Source: Flavobacteriaceae bacterium (lineage in GTDB: Bacteria; Bacteroidota; Bacteroidia; Flavobacteriales; Flavobacteriaceae). Taken from it: DNA of 51,632 bases. Below the pieces are notes generated by a model. That model saw only the letters and a list, made by a program, of their open reading frames with translations, was not told the DNA's origin and did no database searches. The stretch is from NCBI GenBank assembly GCA_024638225.1, contig JAHEKR010000001.1, forward strand, positions 1 to 51,632, given 5' to 3'. Position numbers and translations under genes: made by a program. How positions within the stretch are numbered: position 1 is the first letter of the stretch; every line of letters begins with the position of its first letter. This document shows positions 18,225-28,757 of the stretch, piece by piece.

Positions 18225-18231
18225 ATTATAT

Positions 18232-18936
18232 TTATTTTGAGCAAACTACTTGCCCGTGAAACGAAAGGTTTATTTTTTTATACGAATCCATAAGTACACT
18301 GTCCCGCATCTTGGCATAAAAAACCTTGTACTTAGTTAGTTTTTGACGCAATTGCTTTTCATCGCCAAGCACAATTGCATACTCGTGTGTTCTGGGTTCC
18401 ATTGCCAGTCCAGATGGAGTCCAATCATAAGAAACAATATGATCTTTCATAAATGGATCTTGTGCTATGTTTTGCACTACTGAAATAAGTGACTTTACTT
18501 GTTCGGCTGTTGGATTTCCATAAAAAAATGGAACAGATACAGACTGATATGGAGACAAGGGAAACGGATTCCCAGCTGCATCAAGATAATAATTCCTATC
18601 GCCTTTTATGCGCACTATTGGTAATTTGGTTGTTATTTGGACACCTAAGCCCCCGTCAATTAGCGTGTAACTCTGAGCTTGCGCTATCCAATCATTTTGG
18701 TTGAGTATCGCTTCAATGTTTCTCAAATTTAGACCACTTTTAAATGTATTTAAACTGTCGCGTAAAGCAAGTGTCAACAATTTATTAACGGAGTCTTGAG
18801 CAATTAACCGAGGGTGGTTTTCCTCCCAAACAATATGATCCAAACGGACCGTACGTTGTCCGTTTCGTTGCTGCATCACGCTAGCCAATACAACCATCAA
18901 TACAAACAAACTTCCAGCAAATAGGGTACTACGCAT
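18232..18936 (-). CDS. ftsQ: Cell division protein FtsQ/DivIB
   Basis: A 234-residue bitopic membrane protein linking the cytoplasmic Z ring to the septal wall machinery. It has one N-terminal membrane helix (residues 4-20) followed by a periplasmic domain; NLRNIEAILNQNDWIAQAQSYTL corresponds in part to the POTRA/beta region. Sequence similarity in this family is low, so the assignment rests mainly on size, topology and position between murC and ftsA. Its ATG overlaps the end of murC by 8 bp, indicating translational coupling. Confidence 0.88.
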   Translation of the reverse strand: MRSTLFAGSLFVLMVVLASVMQQRNGQRTVRLDHIVWEENHPRLIAQDSVNKLLTLALRDSLNTFKSGLNLRNIEAILNQNDWIAQAQSYTLIDGGLGVQITTKLPIVRIKGDRNYYLDAAGNPFPLSPYQSVSVPFFYGNPTAEQVKSLISVVQNIAQDPFMKDHIVSYDWTPSGLAMEPRTHEYAIVLGDEKQLRQKLTKYKVFYAKMRDSVLMDSYKKINLSFHGQVVCSK

Positions 18937-20266
18937 GTTGTTGTTTTTTAAGGGATTGCACTATATTTTCGACCTCAAAAGCTATATCACCAGCACCCAT
19001 TACAGCAATGATTTCTGCAGTTGATTCACATACTTTTTGGGTCAGCTCCTCTTTTGTTACCAACTGACCTAAACCATCCCTAGTGCTAAGCAATAGTTCA
19101 CTGTTTACCCCGGCTATAGGCAACTCTCTTGCAGGATAAATTTCCAGAAGTAATCGTTCATCAAAGCGAGCTAGTGCTTCTTTAAAGCTTGAAGCAAAAT
19201 CACGGGTGCGTGAAAATAGGTGTGGTTGGAATATCGCCAGTTTTCTTTTGTTTGGATAAAATGCGTCCAAAGCATCATAGACTGCATTAATTTCTGTTGG
19301 ATGATGTGCATAGTCATCAACCAAAATCTTCGGTTCGGTCATTCGAATACTAAACCGACGATCAACTCCGGCAAAGGATTGGAGTCCCTTGCGGATGGCT
19401 TTTTCAGAACAATCTAGCTCCATAGCCAAGGCAATAGCTGCTGCTGCATTCATTAGGTTGTGGTGTCCTGGATAGGGCAAGCGTAAATCATACAGACTTC
19501 CATTTGGTGTAATAAAGTCAAATGCATAACTGCCCAAAATAGTGCGGAGGTGTACAACTTGATAGGTGCCTTCTTCAAGACCAAACGAATTACCAGCAAC
19601 GTCCAATCCATGACGAATGAACCGCTTTTCTGCAGGAACCTTAGATGCAAAATCCATAAAGGTTTGGGTCAATTCGTCTGCAGTACCGTAGATATCCAAG
19701 TGATCGGCGTCGGTAGATGTCAAGGCCAAAGCTGTTGGCTGTAAGTGCATAAACGAACGATCAAATTCATCTGCTTCTACCACCAAAGCATCCTGTCCCT
19801 CCAATAAAAAATTACTGCCGATATTTTCGGCTATACCACCCAAAAATGCGGTTATTTTTTTACCACTCGAACGAAGTAAATGGGTCAGCAAAGCTGAGGT
19901 GGTCGTTTTACCGTGTGTACCCGCTACAGCCAAACAAGGCATGGTTTTGCTAATTTCACCAATTACAGCAGCTCGTTTTTGAAGTTGGAATCCATTTTCT
20001 TTAAAAAAAACAAGTAGTGGGGAATTATCGGGAATAGCAGGCGTGTAAACAATTTTTGTTTGGCTAGGGTCCGTAAATTCTACCGGAATTTGATCTACAA
20101 CATCGCAATCTGTTATAAGTGCCCCTAGAGCAGCTAATTTGGTTGTAAGCGGAGTTAGGGTACGATCGTATCCAGCTACGGGGTGACCCAATGCCAAGAA
20201 ATATTGTGCTACACCCGACATACCAATGCCGCCAATACCAATAAAATAAACGGGGTGTTTAGCCAT
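18929..20266 (-). CDS. murC: UDP-N-acetylmuramate--L-alanine ligase MurC
   Basis: The cytoplasmic ligase that adds the first amino acid (L-Ala) to UDP-MurNAc, using ATP. Its 445 residues include the N-terminal Rossmann motif YFIGIGGIGMSGVAQYFL, the ATP loop AVAGTHGKTTTSALL, the metal-site region VVEADEFDRSF, and VDDYAHHPTEI of the C-terminal domain. It overlaps murG by 8 bp and ftsQ by 8 bp, so the three are probably translated in concert. Confidence 0.97.
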   Translation of the reverse strand: MAKHPVYFIGIGGIGMSGVAQYFLALGHPVAGYDRTLTPLTTKLAALGALITDCDVVDQIPVEFTDPSQTKIVYTPAIPDNSPLLVFFKENGFQLQKRAAVIGEISKTMPCLAVAGTHGKTTTSALLTHLLRSSGKKITAFLGGIAENIGSNFLLEGQDALVVEADEFDRSFMHLQPTALALTSTDADHLDIYGTADELTQTFMDFASKVPAEKRFIRHGLDVAGNSFGLEEGTYQVVHLRTILGSYAFDFITPNGSLYDLRLPYPGHHNLMNAAAAIALAMELDCSEKAIRKGLQSFAGVDRRFSIRMTEPKILVDDYAHHPTEINAVYDALDAFYPNKRKLAIFQPHLFSRTRDFASSFKEALARFDERLLLEIYPARELPIAGVNSELLLSTRDGLGQLVTKEELTQKVCESTAEIIAVMGAGDIAFEVENIVQSLKKQQHA

Positions 20267-21350
20267 GTGCCACTATTTTTTTAAAGGTTTCTACTATTTC
20301 TTTTGTTGCATTAGGGTGCGCAAACTTTTTAATGTTGTTGCTCAATTGTTGGCACTTAGAACGATCATCAATGAGCTCACGTAAAACAGGCCAAAACGTA
20401 TTATCTGCAGCTGATTCACGTATCATCACTGCTGCAGCTTTATCGACCAAAGCCTGCGCATTTTTTTCTTGATGATTTTCAGCAACATTAGGGGAAGGAA
20501 TAAACAAGGTCGGTTTTCCCAGCATACACAATTCAGAAATTGCCAAAGCACCGGCACGTGAAACTACTAAGTCAGCAGCTGCATAGGTCGCTGGCATATC
20601 ATCGATAAATGGCTTTACGTAAATATTTTCGGTACCAAGTGAGCTATAATCAGCAGCGTATAATTGACCACACTGCCAGATTAGTTGAATACCAAGCGCT
20701 TGAATATCGACAAGGTGGTGGCTGATAAGTTGATTTAGCTTTCGCGCACCCAAACTCCCACCCATAACCAGAAGAGTAAATTTTGTAGCGTCATAGCCTA
20801 GCCGAGTACAGGCCGCTTCTTTAGTGATAGACTGATGCAAGGCGGCACGTACTGGATTGCCTGTTATCGTTACCTTATCTTTTGGAAAATACTTCTGAGC
20901 TGCTTCACTCCCCAAACATATAGCCTGAACTCTTTTGGCAAGTGCTTTATTTGTTACTCCAGGAAAAGCATTTTGTTCTTGTAACATAGATGGAATTCCG
21001 AGCAAGGAAGCGATATACAGCAAAGGGCCACTAGCGAAACCACCCGTTCCAATTACAGCATTTGGACGAAAACGCTTCAGTGTAACAAAAGCTTGTAACA
21101 TACTCCACATCAGCTTTAGCGGGAATACGCTATTTCGGAGCATATTTTTTCGATCAAATCCTGAGATCCAGAGCCCTTTGATAGGATATCCTGCTTTGGG
21201 AACGCGCTGCATTTCCATGCGGTTATAGGAACCTACAAAAAGAATTGATCCATGAGGAAATTGTGCCTTTAGCTCATCGGCAATCGCTAGTGCTGGGAAA
21301 ATATGTCCCCCAGTACCTCCTCCAGAAATAATTACTCTAGGCTTGCTCAC
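20259..21350 (-). CDS. murG: Lipid II synthase MurG
   Basis: A peripheral membrane glycosyltransferase that adds GlcNAc to lipid I to make lipid II. It has 363 residues. The N-terminal loop ISGGGTGGHIFPALAIA and the donor-binding segment LVVSRAGALAISE are diagnostic. The start is GTG at 21350, inside the last codons of ftsW (14-bp overlap); the next in-frame Met lies past the glycine loop, so no ATG alternative exists. Confidence 0.97.
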   Translation of the reverse strand: MSKPRVIISGGGTGGHIFPALAIADELKAQFPHGSILFVGSYNRMEMQRVPKAGYPIKGLWISGFDRKNMLRNSVFPLKLMWSMLQAFVTLKRFRPNAVIGTGGFASGPLLYIASLLGIPSMLQEQNAFPGVTNKALAKRVQAICLGSEAAQKYFPKDKVTITGNPVRAALHQSITKEAACTRLGYDATKFTLLVMGGSLGARKLNQLISHHLVDIQALGIQLIWQCGQLYAADYSSLGTENIYVKPFIDDMPATYAAADLVVSRAGALAISELCMLGKPTLFIPSPNVAENHQEKNAQALVDKAAAVMIRESAADNTFWPVLRELIDDRSKCQQLSNNIKKFAHPNATKEIVETFKKIVAHG

Positions 21351-22521
21351 TTAATTCAGCTAAAGGGTTAGACAATGATTCGCTTGAAACTGCTTGACGA
21401 TTTGCGGTGACACTTAATATAATACCTACAGCCAGAAAGGTCATCCAAAGCGAAGTACCCCCGCTGCTAATCAATGGCAAAGGTTGACCTGTTACGGGAA
21501 GTATCGCCACGGCCACACCCATATTGATAAACGCCTGAGTGACAATCGGCAAGCCCATCGCCAAAATAAGCAGTTGACCAAAAAAACTTTCCGACTTATT
21601 GGCATTAATCAAAACCCGAAAAAGCAATAGCAGAAATAGGAACAATAAGGACAATGAACCTAGCATTCCATATTCTTCAGCAATAATGGCGTAAATAAAA
21701 TCTGAAGAACTTTGTGGCAATACATTTTTCATCATGCTTTTCCCAGCACCAATACCAACGACACCTCCAACGGCAACAGCCGCCTTTGCACGCTCTATTT
21801 GGTAATTGGTGTTATTATCTCCTTCACCCGAGAAACTCTCAATTCGACTCATCCAAGTATCCACTCGGTTAGGAAACGATTCTGGATACGCTTTTGCCAG
21901 TAAGACAAAAAGAGTAAGAAGCACTAAGGATGCCCCTAACATACCCAACAAATATTTTATTGGATAACCACCCAAAAAGGCAACTACAGCCACAATAAAA
22001 AGGAGTAAAACAGCTGTTGAAAGGTTGGCAGGCAAAATAAGTCCAACGACCAAAAAAACAGGAAGCCATAGCGTGAGTAAACTCTCGCCAAAAGCAATGG
22101 ACTGTTCCTTTTTAATAGCAAAATAGTCCGCTACATAGGCTAATAGTACAACAGTAGCCAAAGTAGAGGTTTGAAAAGATACGCCCAAGATTGGGATGTT
22201 TATCCAACGACTCGCATTTGCCCCATCTATAGTTGTTCCTTGCAGTGCAGTAACTACCAACAAAACTACTACTATGGGCAAACCAATCTTGGACAGCCCA
22301 GAAAAATATCGAAAAGGAATAAGGTGTACTGCATACATAATCACCCAGCCAACGCACACAATGGCTACATGCTTGAGTAAATGACCAAATACAGAACCCG
22401 AACCAACTACATAAACCAAGTTGGAACTCGCGCTATAAACAGGAAGAAAAGAAAAGATGGAGAGAAGTACGACTATCCCCCAAATAGATTTATCACCCTG
22501 TAAGTACTGGCTAATTTTCAT
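21337..22521 (-). CDS. ftsW: Septal peptidoglycan polymerase FtsW
   Basis: A SEDS-family glycosyltransferase that polymerises lipid II at the septum with the cognate transpeptidase. It has about ten membrane helices and the SEDS signatures GEGDNNTNYQIERAKAAV and LPLISSGGTSLW. I place the start at ATG 22521 (MKISQYLQGDKS, 394 residues), one base after the murD stop. An upstream start at 22596 would read through the end of murD and add 25 residues without membrane character. It overlaps murG by 14 bp. Confidence 0.95.
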   Translation of the reverse strand: MKISQYLQGDKSIWGIVVLLSIFSFLPVYSASSNLVYVVGSGSVFGHLLKHVAIVCVGWVIMYAVHLIPFRYFSGLSKIGLPIVVVLLVVTALQGTTIDGANASRWINIPILGVSFQTSTLATVVLLAYVADYFAIKKEQSIAFGESLLTLWLPVFLVVGLILPANLSTAVLLLFIVAVVAFLGGYPIKYLLGMLGASLVLLTLFVLLAKAYPESFPNRVDTWMSRIESFSGEGDNNTNYQIERAKAAVAVGGVVGIGAGKSMMKNVLPQSSSDFIYAIIAEEYGMLGSLSLLFLFLLLLFRVLINANKSESFFGQLLILAMGLPIVTQAFINMGVAVAILPVTGQPLPLISSGGTSLWMTFLAVGIILSVTANRQAVSSESLSNPLAELSEQA

Positions 22522-22522
22522 C

Positions 22523-23800
22523 CTATAATGTTCTAACTGCTGCTTTAAATTGATTTCCCCTATCCTCGTAATTTTTAAATAAATCAAAGCTGGCACAAGC
22601 TGGAGAAAGCAATACTGCGTCTCCCTTATCGCTTAAGCTGTAGGCTGCCTTGACAGCAATTTTCATGTCCTTGGCTTCGACCAATACATCTACAACTGAC
22701 GAAAAAATATCGATGATTTTTTGATTATCCACTCCCAAACAAACAATGGCTTTTACTTTCTCGTGGACCAAAGGAAGTAAGCTCGTATAATCATTTCCTT
22801 TGTCTACACCACCTACAATCCATACCGTGGGTTGATTCATACTATCCAATGCATAAAATGTTGCATTCACATTAGTTGCTTTTGAATCATTGATGTAAGC
22901 AACTTTCAAAATGGAAACCACTGGCTCCAGGCGATGTGCCGCTCCTTGAAAGGTCTGTAAACTTGATTGTATTGTTTGATCGCTTAATTCAAAAAGCTGA
23001 GCAATGGTGGCTGCTGCCATGGCATTTTTGGCGTTATGGCGGCCCCGTAGTGATGGGTTATTAATGGCAAACATAGTTGTGGAATTAGTATTTGAATAAG
23101 GGTGCTGTTGTGCGACAGGATTGAGGCGTGAAATATGCGAAACAATGGTTTGGTCATCAGCATCATAAATAAAATGATCTTCATTCGTTTGGTTTTGCAG
23201 CAACTTAAATTTTGTGGTGCAATAGGTTTCAAACGAATTGTTGTAACGGTCTAAATGGTCTGGTGTTAAATTGGTAATTACCGCTATTTGAGGGTGGAAT
23301 TTTTTAATGTGCTCCAATTGAAAACTACTTATTTCTAAGACGTAAACTTCACGTTTGTCTTCAATGAGTGCTTTGGCAAAACTATTGCCAATATTACCAG
23401 CCAATCCAACGTCAACACCTCCTTCGGTAAGTAAGTGATGGGTCAGCATGGCTGTAGTGGTTTTGCCATTGCTCCCAGTAATGCCTATTATGGTTGCATC
23501 TGTATAATTGCTTGCAAACTCAATTTCAGAAATTATGGTAATGCCTGCTCCTTCAATGGTTTTGATCACTGCTGCATGGTTTGGAATTCCTGGGCTTTTA
23601 ACAACCAGTTCGGCTTGAATGATACGCTCCACTGAATGAGTTCCATCCTCCCACTGGATTTTATTTTTTTTAAAAATTTCTTTCGCACTTGGGGATAGAG
23701 AGCCCATATCGGACACAAAAACATCCCAATGGTTGCGTTGTGCCAACAGTGCGGCTCCAACGCCACTTTCACCTCCGCCAAGTACAACTAATTTTTTCAT
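22523..23800 (-). CDS. murD: UDP-N-acetylmuramoylalanine--D-glutamate ligase MurD
   Basis: An ATP-dependent ligase that adds D-Glu to UDP-MurNAc-L-Ala. It has 425 residues. The N-terminal LVVLGGGESGVGAALLA binds the UDP moiety; ITGSNGKTTTAMLTHHLL is the ATP loop; TPDHLDRY and HRLEPV are Mur-ligase signatures, and LLSPACASFDLF near the C-terminus is typical of MurD. Its ATG shares one base with the mraY stop (TAATG), implying coupled translation. Confidence 0.97.
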   Translation of the reverse strand: MKKLVVLGGGESGVGAALLAQRNHWDVFVSDMGSLSPSAKEIFKKNKIQWEDGTHSVERIIQAELVVKSPGIPNHAAVIKTIEGAGITIISEIEFASNYTDATIIGITGSNGKTTTAMLTHHLLTEGGVDVGLAGNIGNSFAKALIEDKREVYVLEISSFQLEHIKKFHPQIAVITNLTPDHLDRYNNSFETYCTTKFKLLQNQTNEDHFIYDADDQTIVSHISRLNPVAQQHPYSNTNSTTMFAINNPSLRGRHNAKNAMAAATIAQLFELSDQTIQSSLQTFQGAAHRLEPVVSILKVAYINDSKATNVNATFYALDSMNQPTVWIVGGVDKGNDYTSLLPLVHEKVKAIVCLGVDNQKIIDIFSSVVDVLVEAKDMKIAVKAAYSLSDKGDAVLLSPACASFDLFKNYEDRGNQFKAAVRTL

Positions 23801-24996
23801 TATCTAATTTTTAGCGTTACAAGGCTTACAATGGCCAGCATAATGGCTATTATCCAAAAACGACTAACGATCTTACTTTCGTGATAACCTAGCTTTTGGT
23901 AATGATGATGTAGTGGCGCCATTTTAAAAATGCGCTTACCAATACCCCATTTCTTTTTGGTGTATTTGAAGTAGCCCACCTGAAGAATTACCGATAGATT
24001 TTCGATCAAAAACACACCACACAAAATGGGAATGAGTAATTCTTTACGAACAGCGAGCGCTAAAACGGCAATAATTCCACCGATAGTAAGGCTGCCCGTA
24101 TCGCCCATAAAAACTTGTGCTGGATAGGCATTGTACCACAAAAACCCAACAAGGGCTCCAACAAAAGCCGCAACAAAAACAACTACCTCACTTACCTCGG
24201 GTATATACATAACATTGAGGTAGTCAGCAAAAATAATATTGCCAGAAACCCAAGCAAAAAGCCCTAGGGTTAAGACGGAGATGGAAGCTGTACCTGCAGC
24301 TAATCCATCAATCCCATCGGTGAGATTTGCTCCATTAGAAACAGCAGTAACAATAAAAATGACGGCAGGAATAAAAATAAGCCAAGCGTAATCAGCTGCA
24401 CTGTCTCCTGCCCAAAATATAAAATCACTGTATTCAAGTTCGTTGTTTTTTAGCAAAGGGATGGTTGTCTTGGTCGATTTTTCCTCCAAGCCAAAAACAG
24501 TGGCGCCTTCAATTTGATTACGCATGGTTACTTCTGGATGGAAATACAATACTGAGCCGACAATTAGTCCTAGACTTATTTGTCCTATCAACTTAAACTT
24601 CCCCTTAAGTCCATCTTTATCTTTCTTTTTAATTTTTAAGTAATCGTCTACAAATCCAATAAAACCCATCCATAAGGTGGTAACCACCAATAAAATGATG
24701 TAGATATTATTGAGCTTTGTAAAGAGAAACACGGGGATAAGCGTACCGAGAATGATCATCAATCCACCCATAGTTGGCGTACCTGCTTTTTCTTTTTGCC
24801 CTTCCAATCCTAAGTCACGAATGGTCTCACCCATCTGTTTTTGTTGCAGCAATTGGATAATGCGTTTACCAAAAAAAGCAGTAATCAATAGTGACGATAA
24901 AATAGCTATTGCCGATCGAAAGGATAAATACCCAAACAGAGACGCACCAGGAAGTTGGTAGGCACGTTCTAAATATTCAAACAAGTAATACAACAT
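23800..24996 (-). CDS. mraY: Phospho-MurNAc-pentapeptide transferase MraY
   Basis: An integral membrane enzyme that transfers phospho-MurNAc-pentapeptide to undecaprenyl phosphate, forming lipid I. The 398 residues contain about ten membrane segments and the family motifs [26 protein letters not shown] and the triple-His loop [20 protein letters not shown]. It carries an insertion of roughly 40 residues after VLYFHPEV that is longer than in E. coli, as is usual in Bacteroidota. Its start shares one base with the murE stop. Confidence 0.98.
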   Translation of the reverse strand: MLYYLFEYLERAYQLPGASLFGYLSFRSAIAILSSLLITAFFGKRIIQLLQQKQMGETIRDLGLEGQKEKAGTPTMGGLMIILGTLIPVFLFTKLNNIYIILLVVTTLWMGFIGFVDDYLKIKKKDKDGLKGKFKLIGQISLGLIVGSVLYFHPEVTMRNQIEGATVFGLEEKSTKTTIPLLKNNELEYSDFIFWAGDSAADYAWLIFIPAVIFIVTAVSNGANLTDGIDGLAAGTASISVLTLGLFAWVSGNIIFADYLNVMYIPEVSEVVVFVAAFVGALVGFLWYNAYPAQVFMGDTGSLTIGGIIAVLALAVRKELLIPILCGVFLIENLSVILQVGYFKYTKKKWGIGKRIFKMAPLHHHYQKLGYHESKIVSRFWIIAIMLAIVSLVTLKIR

Positions 24997-26456
24997 TAGT
25001 TAATCGTTTTTAGATTCTGTTTTAATTCTGCTTGGTCATCAAACGGTAGCCGTTTTCCGTTTTGTTCTTGATAGGTTTCATGCCCCTTGCCCGCAACCAA
25101 AATGATATCTGCTGCCTGTGCCATTGTACATGCAGTTTTGATGGCTTGTGCCCTGTCGGCGACCGTCAAGTATTTTTGTGTAGCCTCAGCTGGAACTCCA
25201 TCAACCATATCGTTGATTATTGCAGTTGGATCTTCCATGCGAGGATTATCAGATGTGAAAATGGTTAAATCGCTGTGTGCGACAGCAATTTTGGCCATAA
25301 GCGGTCGTTTGGCCTTGTCACGGTTCCCCCCACAGCCCACCACTGTAATGAGCTTTTCGTTTCGGGTACGCAAACTAGTAATGGTATCCAACACTTGCTT
25401 AAGTGCATCTGGTGTATGTGCATAATCAACAATTGCTATAGTGCCGTTTTCGGTAAGCATAGACTGAAATCTTCCCGGGGCGCCTTTTAGTGTGCTCAAT
25501 ACAGGCAATAACTCTGTTTTGTCCTGATCAAGTAACAAACCAATAGCATAAACACAAGCAAAATTGGACGCATTAAAACCACCAACTAAGGGAGTCCAAA
25601 CCTCTTCGTGTTGTAATTTAAGCAACATACCCTCAAAGCTTTTTTCGAGCACTTTAACCTGAATATCAGCCAATCGTTTTGTTCCATAGAATCTCTTTGT
25701 AGCGAGGGTGTTTTGCAGCATATAGGCCCCGTTTTTGTCATCTGCGTTGGATAGGGCAAATGCTGATTTTGGCAACAAGTCAAAAAATGATTTTTTGGTA
25801 TCGCGGTACGATTTAAAATCTTTGTGGTAATCGAGATGGTCGTGAGAAAGATTGGTAAATACAGCACCTGAAAAATGAATAGCTGCTATTCGGTCTTGAT
25901 CTATCCCATGTGAAGAAACTTCCATAAAGCAATGCGTAACGCCAGCATCCACCATATCGCGTAAAACTTGATTGAGGAGCAAAGGGTTTGGAGTAGTATG
26001 TGTACTAGGCCGTATCTCTTTACCAATTCGTATATCCACCGTAGACAACAAGCCAGTAGTATAGCCCATATGGTGAAATAGTTGATACGCCATGGTCGCT
26101 ACAGAAGTTTTTCCGTTTGTTCCCGTAATTCCTACCAACTTTAATGATTTACTTGGCCTGTCAAACCAGTTTGCAGCCACAGTTGCTAAAGCATTGCGTG
26201 TATTCATACAGCTGATGTAACTCACTCCTGGCCTCAAATTTTCTGGAGCAACTTGGCAAAGAATGGCTACCGCGCCTGCATCCACTGCCCTATCGATATG
26301 CGCATGCCCGTCGTGTGTGGATCCTTTTATTGTCACAAATAAAGTACCTGAAACTACTTCTCTAGAGTCAAACACTACCTTATGAATAGGTACACTTGTA
26401 CTTCCTGCAACTGTTTGCAAGGACACACCAAACAAGATGTCTTTTAGTATCTTCAT
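24996..26456 (-). CDS. murE: UDP-MurNAc-L-Ala-D-Glu--meso-diaminopimelate ligase MurE
   Basis: A 486-residue Mur ligase that adds the third stem residue. The ATP loop is [26 protein letters not shown] and SSHGIDQDR follow. The motif SDNPRMEDP near residue 405 contains DNPR, the signature of enzymes specific for meso-diaminopimelate rather than lysine, so the wall is predicted to be of the DAP type. It is followed directly by mraY with no murF between them, unlike E. coli. It overlaps the ftsI end by 4 bp. Confidence 0.97.
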   Translation of the reverse strand: MKILKDILFGVSLQTVAGSTSVPIHKVVFDSREVVSGTLFVTIKGSTHDGHAHIDRAVDAGAVAILCQVAPENLRPGVSYISCMNTRNALATVAANWFDRPSKSLKLVGITGTNGKTSVATMAYQLFHHMGYTTGLLSTVDIRIGKEIRPSTHTTPNPLLLNQVLRDMVDAGVTHCFMEVSSHGIDQDRIAAIHFSGAVFTNLSHDHLDYHKDFKSYRDTKKSFFDLLPKSAFALSNADDKNGAYMLQNTLATKRFYGTKRLADIQVKVLEKSFEGMLLKLQHEEVWTPLVGGFNASNFACVYAIGLLLDQDKTELLPVLSTLKGAPGRFQSMLTENGTIAIVDYAHTPDALKQVLDTITSLRTRNEKLITVVGCGGNRDKAKRPLMAKIAVAHSDLTIFTSDNPRMEDPTAIINDMVDGVPAEATQKYLTVADRAQAIKTACTMAQAADIILVAGKGHETYQEQNGKRLPFDDQAELKQNLKTIN

Positions 26457-28447
26457 GATAGCGTTAGTAAAACTGTTTGGTTCTTTTTCAATGAATCGCC
26501 AGGTCGTTTGGACTGTCGTTTGACCTTTCCTTTTCCCCTGATTTTAACTTCCATTCCTAAATTCTCCAGTGCCGTAACAGCTTCCATGGCTGGCCATCCT
26601 CTGACATCAGGCATCTGTGCTGTTTCTAAGAACTCATGTACATCTGGTTTAGTTTGGTCTGCACGAAGTGCTGCTATTTCATGTAGATTTAATAAAGTCC
26701 TTTGTGGAATGTCATGAATAACCGATTCAGCAATTTTTTTAAATACTGGAGCCGCTACAATATTCCCGTAATAGCCTTTTGATTTGTTGGGTTTGTGCAC
26801 CACTACAATACATGAGTAAGTTGGGTTATCAGCAGGGAAATAGCCAACAAAACTGGAAACGTATTTTACATTGTCTGTGGTGTAATCTACCTGACAGGTT
26901 CCTGTTTTACCAGCCATAGAAAGTTTTTTATCATAAATATTGTGCGCGGTACCCCATTTATTTTTGACCACTCCTTCCATAAGTTGCTGAAGCTTTCCAA
27001 CAGTTTCCATCGAGCAGATTGCTGGGTTGATTACCTTTTTTGGATAATCTTCAACTAAAGCTCCGTCAAGCGTACGTACAGCAGAAACAAAACGCGGCAT
27101 AACCAACTCGCCATTATTGGCAATTGCATTGTAATAACTAAGTGTTTGTAAGGGAGTTAAAGACACTCCGTAACCAAAGGCCATCCAAGGCAAATCCAAG
27201 CCATCCCAGTCAGCATCTTTAGGATGCGGGATTTTAGGAGCACCCTCACCAGTAATCGAAATGCCCAATGGCTTATCTAAGCCAAAGGACAACAGTCTGT
27301 CGGTAAACTGACTTGGGTTTTCTTTGTAGTTTTCGTGAATTAACTTTACTATGCCCGTGTTAGATGAGCGTTCAAAGACTTGACTTACGGGGATCACGCC
27401 ATAGCCGCCTCGTTTTGAATCGCGAACATGATATTTTCCGTAAAAAGTAAGCTTCCCTTTTTCGGTATCAACCATAGTAGTCGTATCGATAACCTTGTCT
27501 TCCAATGCTGCCATAAGCGCAAACAACTTAAAGGTAGAGCCCGGTTCGTGCGCTTCACCAACCGCATAATTTAGCTTTTCGAAGTATTTGTTTTCTCCTG
27601 TCCTCCCTAGGTTGGCTATAGCCTTAATTGCTCCCGTTTTGGTTTCCATGACAACAACCGTTCCGTGTTCGGCTTCGTATGTTTCCAAAGCGTCAAGCAA
27701 GGCATGATGAGCAACATCTTGAATGTTGGTATCCAATGTCGTCCACAGATTTAAACCATCTATTGGCTCTTGCTGGTAATCATTTGTAATGGGCTTCCAT
27801 TCTCCATTAGCGATACGTTGCCGAAGTTGTAAGCCAGACTGTCCGCGAAGAGGAACCCCGTAAGCTCCTTCTAAGCCAACTTTCAAATAACTTCCATTTG
27901 GTTTTCGCTGCTCGTAGCCTATGGTACGTTCTGCCATTTTCCCAAGGGGAAGATCGCGAACAAATTGTCTATCGACGATAAAACCACCACGAACACCACC
28001 AAGACGAAACATGGGAAACTGCTTGATACGCTGAAATTCGGGGTAAGACAACCGACGAGCGATTAGACTATACCGACTTTGCTTCGCACGTGCATTTTTT
28101 AAAATACGCTCGTAAACATGACTCGGTTTACCAAACATAGCCGACAGCGAATCGCTAAGCGGTCCCAATTGCTGCCTAAAAATGCGCTCGCGAACAGTAA
28201 CAGCATCGAAGTGAATGCTGTATTTAGCAACAGAAGTAGCCAACAAACTTCCGTCCTGAGCGTAAATATTGCCCCGAAGTGGCGCAATTTCAAAGTTTTT
28301 GATACTGTTCTTTTCTGCTAGCTGACGGTATTCCTCACCTCCAGTTAACTGTAATGAAACCAATCGATAACCAATAGTAGTGCCCAATAAAAAGAGGACA
28401 AAAACAACCAAATAGCTGCGGGCGATAATGTGCTTCTGTTTATTCAT
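26453..28447 (-). CDS. ftsI: Septal transpeptidase FtsI/PBP3 with C-terminal PASTA domain
   Basis: A class B penicillin-binding protein that cross-links septal peptidoglycan. I place the start at ATG 28447 (MNKQKHIIAR, 664 residues), overlapping the ftsL stop by 8 bp; a TTG at 28459 is less likely. After one membrane helix (about 11-30) come the dimerisation domain and the transpeptidase domain with Ser304 in STFK, SSN (361-363) and KTG (514-516). A single PASTA repeat (MPDVRGWPAMEAVTALENLG) ends the protein, which is absent in E. coli but common in this phylum. Confidence 0.96.
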   Translation of the reverse strand: MNKQKHIIARSYLVVFVLFLLGTTIGYRLVSLQLTGGEEYRQLAEKNSIKNFEIAPLRGNIYAQDGSLLATSVAKYSIHFDAVTVRERIFRQQLGPLSDSLSAMFGKPSHVYERILKNARAKQSRYSLIARRLSYPEFQRIKQFPMFRLGGVRGGFIVDRQFVRDLPLGKMAERTIGYEQRKPNGSYLKVGLEGAYGVPLRGQSGLQLRQRIANGEWKPITNDYQQEPIDGLNLWTTLDTNIQDVAHHALLDALETYEAEHGTVVVMETKTGAIKAIANLGRTGENKYFEKLNYAVGEAHEPGSTFKLFALMAALEDKVIDTTTMVDTEKGKLTFYGKYHVRDSKRGGYGVIPVSQVFERSSNTGIVKLIHENYKENPSQFTDRLLSFGLDKPLGISITGEGAPKIPHPKDADWDGLDLPWMAFGYGVSLTPLQTLSYYNAIANNGELVMPRFVSAVRTLDGALVEDYPKKVINPAICSMETVGKLQQLMEGVVKNKWGTAHNIYDKKLSMAGKTGTCQVDYTTDNVKYVSSFVGYFPADNPTYSCIVVVHKPNKSKGYYGNIVAAPVFKKIAESVIHDIPQRTLLNLHEIAALRADQTKPDVHEFLETAQMPDVRGWPAMEAVTALENLGMEVKIRGKGKVKRQSKRPGDSLKKNQTVLLTLS

Positions 28448-28757
28448 CCGCTTGAACAATTATTTTGATTGGTGCCTTGTCGGGCGGATAAATACCATAT
28501 TCCTGCAATTGAATCGCAAGTTGCGTTTCCATGCGTTTGTGCATCACCTGCTCGCGAACAGAGACAAACTCACTGCGGACCGCTTGTAATTCTTTAGTTG
28601 CTTTGGCAATTTGCACTACTTTCAAATCAACTTGATGTGATGCGGTAATCATTAAGCCTGCAAGAAGAAAAACAAATAGAATAAATCGCCAGTTTTTCGA
28701 TGCTCCTTCTTGCACCAAGAAAGTCCCTTTTAGCAGATTTAAAAGTCCTGTTTTCAT
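28440..28757 (-). CDS. ftsL: FtsL-like cell division protein
   Basis: A 105-residue bitopic protein: a short basic cytoplasmic part with KNWRF, one membrane helix (about residues 25-43, ILFVFLLAGLMITAS), and a coiled-coil-prone periplasmic part (KATKELQAVRSEFVSVREQV). This topology, with its position between rsmH and ftsI, matches FtsL, which partners FtsQ and activates FtsW/FtsI. Sequence conservation is low, so the name relies on context. It overlaps both neighbours by a few bases. Confidence 0.85.
   Translation of the reverse strand: MKTGLLNLLKGTFLVQEGASKNWRFILFVFLLAGLMITASHQVDLKVVQIAKATKELQAVRSEFVSVREQVMHKRMETQLAIQLQEYGIYPPDKAPIKIIVQADE

Noticed and set aside
21337-22596. A longer FtsW beginning at 22596
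   Set aside because: The extra 25 residues are encoded inside murD and lack FtsW character; ATG 22521 lies one base after the murD stop.
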